The notes under the pieces are model-generated. The model worked only from the letters and a program-made list of their open reading frames with translations, was not told the DNA's origin and did no database searches. A stretch of 64,000 nucleotides of DNA from Sipunculus nudus (lineage: Eukaryota > Annelida > Sipuncula > Golfingiida > Sipunculidae): the NCBI GenBank assembly GCA_026874595.1, contig CM049320.1, forward strand, positions 3,411,464-3,475,463. Reading direction: 5' to 3'. Shown piece after piece: positions 46,746-58,023 of this stretch; within the stretch, counting starts at the first letter, position 1, and each line of letters starts with the position of its first letter. A program made the translations under genes and the position numbers.

Positions 46746-47690
46746 TCAAAGCATCAACACGTGTTTAGGTTAATTTTCACATGGTTCATCTCTGGGGGCG
46801 TAACCTTTGTGTGTATGATGGACATTCATCACAGATGGTAGTGATAATTGGAAAAGAAGCATGCTGAAGTTGTGACTTCAGCAGTCATTTTACAAACAGT
46901 GGGTTCCAAGAATTCTTCATGACGCCTAAGCAGCGTGCTAGTTGGAATGTAGTCTGCTTATATACAGAACAGCAGTCATAAGGCCCGTCTGCTAGACGTG
47001 TCGAGACAGTGGAGAAATGGCATCAATCTATGGAGACAGTCAGTGTCTTGGGAAGTTCTTTTTGTGTTATCTGTGAAGGACTACAGAGATAGCGTCACAT
47101 TCTTGCTGAAGGTGGGGTGCATCTAGGAAACAGACCAAGGACTGTTATAAGTGAGATGCGCAACTATGTAGTGCTGGATGATTCCAGCAGACTTCAGCTG
47201 TGGCAGCCTTTGACTCTAAGTTCATCAGGAACATTCTTCGTGTGGTGCAAGAACAGTGAATCAGCAGGTTAAAAGAGTTATACTGCTGCGAGAATCATTT
47301 GTGAGAAGGACCCTCTTACATCCTGTTACTTATGTTTTGGTACTAGGGACGCGCATGTATCGGTACCAGGGACACTGTGTGTATCTGTTTAACAACTGCA
47401 GACCACGTGAAGGCTTAAGTCATGTGACCAAGTAAATCAACAACACAGATTATATAAACCCTGTGTATTGTGTTAAAGGACTTGGTGAAATTTGTGCATT
47501 TCTTCAGTGATTGTTGGCGGTACGCCCCACATAGATATGCAAGTAACTTGTTTCCTTGTTATAACATTTTGTTTTCTTTACACAAGTCCAAGTCTTTTTT
47601 TTCAAGGACGTGTGTATGTGGCCAGCCAGTTGATTTGACTGTTTAAAAAGAACCTGGACGTTCACATCCCCATCGGTGTGACAAATATAC
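46746..47690. other. Unrecognised, possible remnant of a transposase
   Basis: A plus-strand stretch near 46920-47110 starting MTPKQRASWNVVCLYTEQQS faintly resembles the N-terminus of a Tc1-like transposase but has stops and no catalytic motif. Nothing firm is supported. Confidence 0.2.
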
Positions 47691-47965
47691 TGAAATGAGT
47701 CACTATGTTTTCTTTCCTGATGTTCCTCAACATGCAATATGCTGCCATGATGATTGAAATGTTTGATCGGGAATAGAGTAATGGTATTTCAGAACTCACT
47801 ATTGGTTTATAAAGTCCAAGATGATCTGTTTTTGATTTCTTCTGTTACTCTTGATGGGTGGCACTTGTTTTGCTGTGAGAAGGCTGGGGAATGCTGGATT
47901 CTCCACCAACTCTCACTTGGTTGTGAGAAGTCTGAGGAAGTTGAGATTCTGCACCATCTGTAACA
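47691..47965 (-). pseudogene. Degenerate copy of candidate exon 1
   Basis: The minus strand shares TGGTGCAGAATC, CAAAAACAGATCATCTTGGA and CATCATGGCAGCA with 28313-28489. It has in-frame stops and a ~100-bp internal expansion containing a duplicated CTCACAACCAAGTGAGAGTTGG-like stretch. It belongs to the duplicate gene copy whose exon 2 copy is at 31917-32021. Confidence 0.55.
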
Positions 47966-48779
47966 ATATAGACCACACACTTGGTTAGAATATACAGGAG
48001 ATGCCAATACCAACAAAATTGATCTAAAACAGTTATCAGGAGATGCACTGTCTGCTTTCCAGACACCAGAAACTCCCCTGCATTTGACCTGCAGATTAGT
48101 TTATCACATTTTAAACATAGCAGTACTGGTGAAATAAAAAAAAAAATTGACGTTTTTTGCAATAAATGGTATTCTTAATATTGATTTTTGGGTGGATCTA
48201 ATGCTCATGAGCACATTTTGTGTCACTGGTTGCATTTTGTGGAAAAAGGTGATTTCTATTCAGTAAAGACTACCAAGTGTTGACAGGGTGTTTGTAAACA
48301 AACTCCAGCCCTGCAACTGGCCCAATAATCACTGTGTCCCCCCCCCCCCTCCCCCCCCACGATAGTCAGTCGGCCAAGAGTGAGATGCAAGTGGTTAATT
48401 AATGCATGGGGCGACCACTGACTGTTGAGGTGAAAAAGGCCAATCTAAAATTATCTAATTAGCTGAGCATACAACTGATAAGCTTAGTCAGCAAACCCAA
48501 CTCAAGCTAATTAGTGTGCAAACTCATACGTTCTTGTGAATGATCTGTTAGTGTCATATATAGAAATCAGTGATATTGGCCTGTCTCTTTTGAAGCGTAT
48601 ATGGAAACACAAACTTTTTTTTAAGGGGAGGGGGGGTGGGGGGTGGTACCCACCTCCATTTTTTTAAAGCTAACTTAACTAAGTATATGTACATCTGCAG
48701 AATACCATTCCAGTTTCTGAATATGTGACAGCTAGGGCAGTATCACACGCTTCCTTACATTTTATATCCTGACCTGGTG
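47966..48779. other. No recognised gene; poly-C tract
   Basis: Contains a C-rich run at 48338-48360 and a G-rich run near 48627-48645. Nothing else is supported. Confidence 0.35.
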
Positions 48780-49037
48780 TTAACCAGGCCTGGTGACTTC
48801 TGCACCTGCAGCCCTGGGTGCAAAATCATCCTCATTGCTGAGTCATACCGAGGTACCCCTGAAAGGTGCACTTGTGAGTGAATCACGGCCATTGGGCACA
48901 ACCTTCCCATAAAGCCTGCAGAGTGCTCACCCTGGATGAGGGCCGTCAGTGAAATATCTCACCATCTCGGCTGAGATTCAAACTCAGGATTTCCCGGCTT
49001 TGAGTCCTATTGTCTACTACTGAGCCACGGAAGATGG
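48780..49037 (-). mobile_element. tRNA-derived SINE
   Basis: On the minus strand the element begins near 49037. An A-box-like TGGCTCAGTAGTAG (49014-49027) and a B-box-like GAGTTTGAATCTC (48973-48985) have the spacing of an RNA polymerase III promoter in a tRNA head. A ~190-bp body with TTATGGGAAGGTTGTGCCCA and CACCTTTCAGGGGTACCTCG follows. The head does not fold as a functional tRNA by eye. No LINE-like tail is clear. Confidence 0.7.
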
Positions 49038-51060
49038 TAAACACAAATTTTTACATGGCATGATGTTTTTTCTGCTGTGTTCTGGGCCTATCAAAAGATA
49101 TGCAAATTATTTCCAAATAAGCTACTTGGTATCCCGGTCATAACTTCTTGATATTCATACTGCCAACATCAGAACAACTCAATAGTACATTCATAACAAA
49201 TTAAAAGAAAATACCATGGGTCGAGGACACAAATCTTGAATGCCTCTTGGTAAACTGCAGATGTTGAATGAACTAAAGTCAAAACGAGGTGAACCTGATG
49301 AATGTCAGGACTTTCTCAGATGCTGTTATTTGTTGAATGTTTAATTTGTTATCAGCTATTGATATAAATATCAGAAGAAAAAACTTTGCTCTATCTGTGG
49401 CCTGGATGAGTATGCAGGGTGTATTTAACATTGTTAAAAACCACTGTCTCCCTGTTTCCCTCAAAGAAACAAGTCAAGACTTCACTTGACTAGGTGGCCT
49501 ATGGGTATGCAAGATTTGTACGATTGTTCAAAGCAAATTTAATTTTCTACTCCCAAAAGGGTGTAAACCTTGATAAGTAAATCCATTCTCGCTGCCTCGT
49601 TCTCCTTGAATGCCCATATATCCCACTTATATAACTCATGTGTTAAAAAAAAAAAAACACTTTAGTTAACATATTAACATCTACATTTGTCAAAGAAAGT
49701 ATATGTTAATTGAAGTTTTTTTTTTTTATTTTACGCCTAAATTTAGTTTGAAGGATTTTATTTAGGAAAATGTAAAAATTGAAATGATATGTAAGGGTTT
49801 CAAAATTATATTCTCTGTAAAATTGAACTCACAAAAAAAATACACCTGGGGATTCTTATCTAAATTTTTCAATTGATATAAAATATTTTGTATCTGCTTT
49901 AGTTGTGCTGGAATAAACTGTTTTTTGTTAAATATTTGAATTAAATTAAAATGCTTTTAAATTAAAACATATTCCTCTGAAACAATGTTTATATTTACCA
50001 AAATCTAGAGAATCTTCTTAGCTTTCAGAAATCAGAAATTTTTTCAAAAGGTAGGTGTATGGGCACCTTTTAAGGAAGACTACCTTATATTTGACTGAGA
50101 GATCAATGTTGGGAGTGTCTAGCTTTTATTGGAGACCACTTTACAAAAACCCATGATGCTTGCTTATTAGACACAAATGCATCAGATGAACATAACATGC
50201 AGTGTAATGCATGCTCCTGGGAAAGTCTATCATTGATTGATATACAGGGCAAAGTGCTTCTTACCTAATAGGGCAAGTTCTCTCAAAACTTAAACTTGGA
50301 TCTTGAGCCAGTGTATACTTCAACTGACCATCACCCAGTTGCCTGAAAGCATTCAGAAAACCAAGGTCCAATGGTGAATTACTGCATAATTGTACCCCAG
50401 TTAGGGAGCTCTACTAATACATTGCCAGGATTGCTCGAATTATTATGCAATGATTAACATTAGCAGTGAAAGTTTAGTTTTTGCAGATATTATAAGCAAA
50501 ACTAGAAAAGGAGCAGTTAATAAGCAACCTCAGGTATCTGCCAAATCACAGAGGGATGGGTCAAGTAAGGCACTGAATGTTCCTGACGTGACATCACTCC
50601 AATTTGTGGATTGAGAGAATCCAAAGTATCCCAAGAAAAGTGAAATAGTTTCAGGCATGCACATGTAGTATTATTACAACAAAAACTAAAACTTGTTGAT
50701 GCCAGATGGTGAATTTAATTATCTTGCATGTCCTAACACAGTTTGCCAGTACCTCACCTCTTCATAGTGTGTCCTTGCTCTCTCGCAATTTAAAATCTGT
50801 CTGATAACCTTAACTCAGGAAAACCGTATCATGAGACCAAACTAAAATCAGGCACACTACTAAATCAAAAGAAAGATGCTAAACAAGCTGTTTTGAAAAC
50901 CGCAACCTGAATATGACTCTATGAAAAGATGCATTGTGAAAAGGGTGACCTGGAGAGTAATACTGAAACAGAAGAAAGATGTGACTCCTGGTGGCGAATT
51001 GAGATGATAGGCCTATTGCATTTATGATGGTGACTGAGACCAACTGCCACATATAGAACA
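49038..51060. other. No recognised gene (2 kb)
   Basis: AT-rich unique-looking DNA. A minus-strand open stretch at 49279-49464 and others have no supporting context. Confidence 0.4.
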
Positions 51061-51800
51061 AAGTTATCCAAGATGAATAAACTTTATGAATTTCAGGTTT
51101 ATACATTGATGAGCCCTTTAGATATGTGCAATTTTCACCAAAACAGACCTATAGATGGATACCAGATGAAATTACAGGTGGTGCCACTAGTTTTGTATCA
51201 TTCCAACATCTATGGACATGCCAAATTTTCAGGTGAATACATCAAACCAATTAATCCTTAGAAAAAAGGCAATATATTCTACAAAAAGAAAAAGGTAGGT
51301 GGTGCCACATGTCTGGTCTGATGGATTTATGCTATGTGAAAACAATTGTACATGGTGCCTCTAGGCTTGTGTACAAGATGGAGGTATCCAAAATCTGTGG
51401 ACATGAAATTTCAGGCTGATATATTATACCAGTCCTTAGATAAATGCATGAACGTATTCTACAAACGCAAACACATGGATGGATGCCACACAAATACAAT
51501 TAGAGATGGAGCAACCAGTCTTTAGTACAAGATGGAGGTATCTAAGACCTAAGCAATATGAACATGCACAATTTCAGCCCACTACACTGAACCAATCGCT
51601 AAGATGAACAGATGGCAATACATTGATGGGCACCATAATAAAATGACTGCAGATGGCACCACCAGTCTAGAGTATGAGAGAGAGGTTTCCAACTTCCAAG
51701 ATCTATGTGCATGCACAAGTTCAACCCAATATACTGATCCATTAACTCCTGAGATTTAGACTGTTACCACTAAGACAAGGGTCTCAGAATACTTCTCTGT
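51061..51800 (+). repeat. Diverged ~130-bp tandem modules with GGTGGTGCCAC
   Basis: Five to six loosely repeated units. Each has a GGTGGTGCCACNAGTNT-like start (51177, 51299) or a decayed version, a 'CCAACATCTATGGACATGCC'-like middle and an ATTAATCCTTAGA-like end. They resemble the modules of families A and C but are much more diverged. Likely an old Helitron-like element without recognisable ends. Confidence 0.5.
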
Positions 51801-53156
51801 TCACAGGGGAATTTCCATTTGAAATTGGAATAGTCAAGGTTATTCATATCTTAACCAACTAGTTGACACTGGAATATTTCAATGTAGAAGAATTCACAGT
51901 GGGATAATAAGTAAACCAGTTTACTTTGAAATATCCTGAAATACACTAAATCATGCACTTTGGTATATCTAAATCATGAATGGTTTTATGTTTTAGTCTT
52001 TACTATATATGTGTTTAATTAAGTTAATTTAAGAACACTTTGTTATAATAATAATATGTAAAATTATGATGTTGGGAAAATGTAGTAAAACCATAGTTCA
52101 TGATGCTCAGCTGACTGACACATCATTTAAGCCTAACATTCACAACAGAAATTTTATTATTTAAGAGCAAAATTGAGACTAACATGAGATGTTAATACAC
52201 CTTCTGACACTTAAATTGACGAGGTCACATGTGTGAAGACTGAACCTAATTACAACTGCTCCATACAGGTTGTACAAGAGAATAATAAGATCATGGTCAC
52301 CAGTTTTCAACTCCTAAGAGATCTTGGAGGAGTTTGAGAAATTGGGGGAGCTGGGAACATTTTGTCTATCAAATTGGAGGACAAAATATAAGTTATTACC
52401 TTCACAAGAAATCCTAAGGACCATCTATTATTCAACTGATCTGACCTTGAACATCACAAATAAAAGTCAAGTACCATGCAGTGTTTATATTTGTCAAAGA
52501 GCATTGTCGTGTGCCAAATTTAAAGTGTCCATCTTCAGTGCTTCAAAAGTGATAAATCGGGGGTCACAATTATTCTAGTTTTCAGCAGATTTGACCTTTA
52601 AGATTAAGATCTAATTATCTTGTCTTCACAGTCCTCTTGAGAATATGGCAAAAACAACTGGTGTATTGAATTTGAAGAATATGCAGCAGTTATAGGTGTC
52701 ATAATAATCCTAAAATTCGGCAGACTTGAACTTCAAGACTGAGGTCAAAGTCACCAGTTTTCAAACTCATGAAGTGTGCAACATGTCCACTTGTAAGAAA
52801 GTAGTGCAGATATGAATACAGATAAGTTTTATATATATCAATTTATACATTCATCAATGTGCTTGTAGGTCTTTTGCTTCTTCAAAATTGCACCCAGCAC
52901 GTCAACATTTAAACAACATTAAAACTTCCTTTATATAAGAGCTACAAGATAGTCATAGTCACAGCCATTTTGCCATGGGCTGAACTCTGGTCACCCATGT
53001 CCTGATCATGACCCGACCTCCTAATAAATGCTATGTTTTTTTGCAACAGGCAGGGTCAGACTTTCTGGAAGACAAATCAACAAAAATATAAATGACTGGT
53101 CCAGAAATTACACTGGGAAATCATTACTATAATACATAATCTGAAAAATCTGTGAC
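51801..53156. other. Old repeat remnants, no gene
   Basis: A 5'-end-like CATGATGCTCAGCTGACTGA lies at 52098. Repeated segments like AAGGTCACCAGTTTTCAA appear near 52292 and 52748. No coding frame is supported. Confidence 0.35.
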
Positions 53157-53530
53157 ACTCCAAAACCAATTCAAACTAAGGTATGCATGAGAGCAATCAC
53201 TGATCCAAATTTGAATGAAATTGGATAACAAATAGGAAATTTATTACACGGAAAAGAAAAAATCTGAATGACAGACAGACATGGACAGACAGACCCAAAT
53301 CAAAGTCCAAAACATGTTTTGGAGCTGGTGAGAATAGATATCTAGACAAACATTCCAAAACCAATCCAAACCAAGGTATACATAAGAGCAATCAATGACC
53401 CAAATTTGAATGAAATTGGATAATGTTTAGGAAAGTTAGTGCACAAATACAAAAATGTGATGGACAGACAGACAGACAAATCCAAATCAATGTCCCCCAT
53501 TCCAAGAAAGCGGGGGACAATAAATAGTAG
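53157..53530 (+). mobile_element. Family F repeat: two ~185-bp units with 3' hairpin
   Basis: Two tandem copies of a unit containing GAGAGCAATCACTGATCCAA, ATTTGAATGAAATTGGATAA and ACAGACAGAC. The end is a hairpin with arms TGTCCCCC and GGGGGACA followed by ATAAAT. A related unit is at 61947-62120. Microsatellite plus terminal hairpin again resembles a Helitron-like 3' end; the 5' end was not found. Confidence 0.6.
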
Positions 53531-54502
53531 TTACATAAGTGTTTGCATTATTTTGGCCATGCTTTAAACACATGGATATTTAAAAAAAAAAAAACAGCCC
53601 ATGTGCAATGGAATCAGTATAATTTCTGGCCTATTTTTGTAAACGTTGCAAGAGATTGTCTTTGGTTGATGTCAGATATCTGAATAGGCCCCTTCAACTC
53701 TTAACCAGACAGAAGTTTTGATGTAATCAATGTATTGCTACAAGGTGACCTCTAAGGGTGCATAATACCCCTGTTTTATGTCTTGTGACCTCTTGAATAT
53801 GCATAATTTTTGCTGAGAAATTAATCATGGGGAGAACTCTTTTGATAAATATTTATAAGTTTCATGAAAATCCTTCACATTTTGCTGAGTCATCAAAATG
53901 CCACCACTGTATGGTGACCTCAGACCTTATCAATTACCAGCAAACTTCCACAAGATTGTATATTGGTTGTTATTTCTATTTAGTTTCATCAAAATCTATC
54001 ATATTCCTGGTAAGTTATCACAGCAACATCACAAAGTAGCTTGAGATAGGCCTCTGACCTAATCAAACGTGTGTCAATTTTGCTAATAATCCAAATTGGG
54101 CCAGACAATCTAATGGCAAGAAGTTATGGCAAGTTTCGTGAAAATCCATCAAATTCCTGTTAAGTTACAAAACACTAACTGATGGACAACAGATCGACAA
54201 ATGTTTAGACAGACCTTTGGTTTACCATAATATGTCTTGATTATGACGAGCATATAATATGGACATAGTAGGCGATACCAAGCCCTGTCAACAAATATAC
54301 TGAAATCTGAACTAACCTGCTGTTGGTTTCATCACATTTAGCTTCACCTTGAAGGTCTGTTGCTGTTGCTATCTTGTCCTTGAACTTGACCTGTGACCTC
54401 TGTACATTACAGCCAGTCAGAGGCTTGTATCATGATGACTCAGGTGCACTTCCAAGTGACTTCTGCAACATAGAAAAATCAATTTAAAATCATAAATCTA
54501 AT
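53531..54502. other. Old tandem repeat remnants, no gene
   Basis: Loosely repeated 'AATCCTTCACATTTTGCTGA / AATCTATCATATTCCTGGTA' units with a ~200-bp period across 53690-54190, probably part of a decayed element. Nothing coding. Confidence 0.35.
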
Positions 54503-56552
54503 AACAAGGCCTACAGGCCTAATGGGAACCTGTGCATATGGATATACACCAGGTATAATGCTTCAATGCTGGACCATTACTTCTCATGTATATGAACAAT
54601 GCAAGTATTAAACATTATGAATAAGAAACAATTACACAAACATCAACATAATGATTGAAGCTGGCACCATCAGTCTTGTATACAACGAAGCTATCAGAGT
54701 TATATATATATGCCCAATTTCAGGTTGATATATCAAATTCCTCTGTAGAAATAAGCAGGCACATACACTGTGCAAAAGTCATTGTAGGTGGCGACACCTG
54801 TCTTGTGAACAAGAGAGCCATCAAAGACACACAGACAGGTCAAAATATCAGGCCAATACATCAAACTTACCTTGAGTCTGATGCATGGGGCTGACCAGGC
54901 TTAGGTGAGAAAGGCAGTTGCCCCGAGTGAACTGTGACAAATTTGCTAGCTGGCTCAGGCTACTGCACTCAGTGAACTCATGACCTGCACCTGCTAGAAT
55001 GAGTGAAGTTTCGACCTGTACCTGGCTGCACTGAGTGAACTCTTGACCTGTTGCATAATCTGACACAGTTGGTAGTCCAAATGCAGCCCTGAGGGGCATG
55101 ACACCCATGAGGTGGTCACATGCCTTGTGCTTGGCTGCACTGACTGAACTCTTGACCTATATCTGGCTGCACTGAATGAACTCTTAATCTGCAGCCTAAT
55201 CTGAAACAGTTGGCAGTTTCTCAACCTATTTAAAGATACAAACACAATCTTGGTCTGTGGGTAAATCTGTTTACACATACTGAAAGACTTTGGCTAAAAT
55301 GCTTTTTTCTCAAGCTGACATATTCACGAACTTTTTATCAAAATATCTAAAATAACAATAGATGCAGTTCTTTCATTGTTAAAGGTCCAATAATTCTGCC
55401 AGAAATCATTCAAGTAAACTTGAACAAAGGCCACCTAACAATAATATTGTGCAATGTTACAGAAGTTATAATTTAAACAATAATTTTGTAGAAGAACAGT
55501 TCTGCAGTCCTCAGTTTGAAATAGACATAATAATGGCCCTAAGACCAACTTAAGCTTTTCTGATATGACTGAAAGAACCATGTCCTAGGATAATTCTTTT
55601 GAAAAATTGAACGATTCGACTTGACAGTTTCATCATAAACATTTTAAGCTGAAAATGGCTAAAATTACGAGGTTTTTGCCCGTAAAATACAGGTCAAAGT
55701 AGGTGGCACCATAAAATCTGAGTCATGTGACCAACATTTGCACAATTCTTCTGTCATTTCTGAGATTACTATGTCAGTATGCTTAATTGGAAAAATGACT
55801 GTTCAAATTGTGTAACACCACTAAAATTCATCAAATGCAAACCATCTGAACAAGCTTGAGAGGGCTTGCCTCTGGGATCATTTTTGTAAAATAGGAAGAC
55901 TTTTAAAGGTATTTCAGCTTTTCCCCTATAAAATCTAAGTAAATGCAGATATCAAATGTTGTGGGATTCAGGTTATTTATTTGCTATGTGACATATTATT
56001 GCATTAAATCCAGGGATGGTAGCTCCTGCTATTCCTGAGTAATTATGGGTTAATGTACAGATGACCAATGACCCCCGTCAAGCAGGTGGTGCCACCAATA
56101 CCTGAATTTCACATGTGACTCATGTGACTAACACTGGCATAAAATTTGGTGATGATAGCTCTGGCCGTTTTATGAGACTGTCATTTTAGTAAGCTTTTTT
56201 GGACAGATGAATAGGTTCAACTTCCTGTAATTCTGCCAAAATTCACCAAACTTGAACCATTTGAACAAACTTGAGAGAGATGATATAAAAGATTATTTCT
56301 GTGAAATATTGAACATATTGGCTTGACAGTTCCGGAGAAGAAGATTTTTAAAGCTTTTTTAGCTTTTTCCCTATAAAATCTAAAAAAATGCAATTAGCCA
56401 AAAAAATAAGCAAAATCCGATAGAGTTTTTTTAGATGACTAATTTTTGCATAAAATTTCGTGATGCTAACTCTTGCCGTTTTCAAGATAGTAAAGGTTAA
56501 TGTACAGACGACGGACGATGCCACACCATCGCATAAGCTCACAGGTTCGCTA
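54503..56552 (-). mobile_element. Helitron-like non-autonomous element, family E copy 2 (inverted)
   Basis: Reverse complement of family E at 36396-38610. The minus strand begins TAGCGAACCTGTGAGCTTAT with GCGATGGTGTGGC (56552 inward) and ends GCACAGGTTCCCATT plus the palindrome AGGCCTGTAGGCCT at 54507-54520. The tandem GTTCACTCAGTGCAGCCAGG region is at 54940-55190. Noncoding. Confidence 0.75.
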
Positions 56553-56674
56553 AAAAATCTGGTCCCAAATTATTGTCATAAACACTGGTTGTCAAACAAA
56601 TTAGGATTAAACCATTTATACAACTTAATCTCCCCCATTCCCTCCCTGTGAATGGTGGTTTTGTTAGTAAACTG

Positions 56675-56833
56675 TTGTGAGCTTTTCTGTATTAATGAAA
56701 ATTTTCTCTGTTAAAAGTTTATACGCCAGAGTAAGCTAACCGAAAATTTTCCCTTATTGGGCCTATTATCGCCCACCCCGCCTCGTTCCTGTGTATCTAG
56801 GTCACACTTTCGTTTCCTGTAATCACTTTTTTC
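56675..56833 (-). repeat. DIRS inverted terminal repeat, 3' copy
   Basis: Reverse complement of 61113-61272 with about 10 differences. Shared landmarks include TAATAGGCCCAATAAGGGAA and GCGGGGTGGGCGA. The outer extension (56638-56674) differs from the other terminus and is instead repeated in the internal complementary region. Confidence 0.92.
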
Positions 56834-56868
56834 GAAGGCGGAATGAAGTGGAATGGGAGGGAGCGTTG

Positions 56869-56988
56869 GTTGTAATACAGAAAAGCTCAAAACAGTTTAC
56901 TAAAAAAACCACCATTCGCAGGGAGGGAAGGGGGGGGGGGTTTATTACGTAAACATAATTGTGAGCTGTTTCTGTATTAATGAGAATA
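56869..56988 (-). repeat. DIRS internal complementary region
   Basis: 56869-56929 is the reverse complement of the left outer terminus (56638-56698; shared AAAACCACCATTC... GGGAGGGA). 56941-56988 is the reverse complement of the right outer terminus (61246-61291; TTATTACGTAAACATAATTG). The two halves meet at a G-tract (56929-56940). In the DIRS model this region templates completion of both ends through a circular intermediate. Confidence 0.9.
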
Positions 56989-57141
56989 TAACAGATAAGC
57001 CTTGGGGAGGGGATACCTACCGGGAACGACGGAAATGTGGAGGACATCACTGCAGTGATGGAGCAGACGAAGACATCGGCGCCGGAACATATGTAGGAGG
57101 CAAGGACAGTCTGGAGAACTGTAGGACCTCACCCGCCGCAA

Positions 57142-58010
57142 TCACAGGGCCCAAGGAATAAAGGCCCGAAGCTTGTAACTTGACATCCTACAGATACAAC
57201 CGGGTGAAGGTAGAAGGCGACTTCCAATAGCCATTATTGACCAGTTGGTTCGGGGAAATCCCTGATAAATGGGCCAAAGACGAAGTAATAGCCCAGACGT
57301 CATGAGCATTGACTTGAAGCTGCTCCAAGGATGACTGATAAGCAGATAAATACGCTGAGACAATGGTAGCTTCTAGCCATGCACTAATGGTGATAGGGCT
57401 TGTTTCTTTGTTTGAAGTAGTGACTTTCGTTGAAATAAACTACTTCTTGCGCCCCCCCCCCTATTGTGAAGGAGTAGCTTTAAGATAGTAACTTAAGCAC
57501 GAATAGGGCAATTGGTAGCCCCGTAATGGTACTGTCCGTTAGGTACTGTCCGGAACGTGCCAGGTTTTATGGAGGATCATCTAAGGATGGTTCTTCTTAG
57601 AAATGCCGTAGGGAAATGTAAGGTGGCCGACAAACTGTCTGCTGCAATTGGGGTAAAATGCGAATCAGCCACTAGGGCATGAAGCTCAGAGCAGCGACCA
57701 ACAGATGCAAGAGCAAGGAGGAAAGCGTTTTCCCGAGACAAATGCAGAAGATGCACCAAAGAAAGTGGTACCTAAGGGGGTCCGCGGAGGTGATGTAAGA
57801 CAACGTGTAGAGAAACCGGTGAGACCAAATGGATGGCAGGTGGTCAGGGATACGGTCGCGAGGGCAAAGTAGACGCGTCATGGTAGGAACGAGGACTGGG
57901 GGGAGAGAAAATCGAATAGATCGATATCCGGATGCCCCAGTCCAGTGAAGAGACACTGAAGTACGGAGAGCGGAAGGAAGACGGGCAGAGGTGGAGACGC
58001 GGGGCGACAT
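57142..58010 (-). pseudogene. Tyrosine recombinase of the DIRS element, broken
   Basis: The recombinase would resolve and insert circular cDNA. The minus strand shows the box I region ENAFLLALASVGRCSELHAL (about 57660-57720), with the catalytic Arg in the GRCSELHAL-like motif. The C-terminal box has NAHDVWAITSSLAHLSG and YWKSPSTFTRLYL (about 57190-57320). The family pattern HxxR is HDVW here, so the second catalytic Arg is replaced by Trp (57293-57295). A stop codon directly follows the presumed catalytic Tyr region (TAG at 57188-57190). At least one frameshift separates the N- and C-terminal parts. Not functional. Confidence 0.8.
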
Positions 58011-58023
58011 GAAAGGGCGTCTG

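Larger units (their letters stand above)
32343..47690. other. About 15 kb of nested repeats interrupting the duplicated gene segment
   Basis: The duplicate copy matches 27914-28260 up to 32342 (ending CCCTGTAATA) and resumes with the exon 1 copy near 47690. In the other copy these points are about 60 bp apart. The inserted block contains inverted arms (32560-33060 against 46745-39840), family A, E, B, C and D elements and some unrecognised DNA. Several independent insertions are evident. Confidence 0.6.

Noticed and set aside
46920-47110. Possible Tc1-like transposase N-terminus (MTPKQRASWNVV)
   Set aside because: Stops within 25 codons, no helix-turn-helix or DDE motif can be followed; resemblance too weak.
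48961-49030. Functional tRNA gene
   Set aside because: A- and B-box-like motifs are present but I could not fold acceptor, anticodon and T arms; the body and context fit a SINE.
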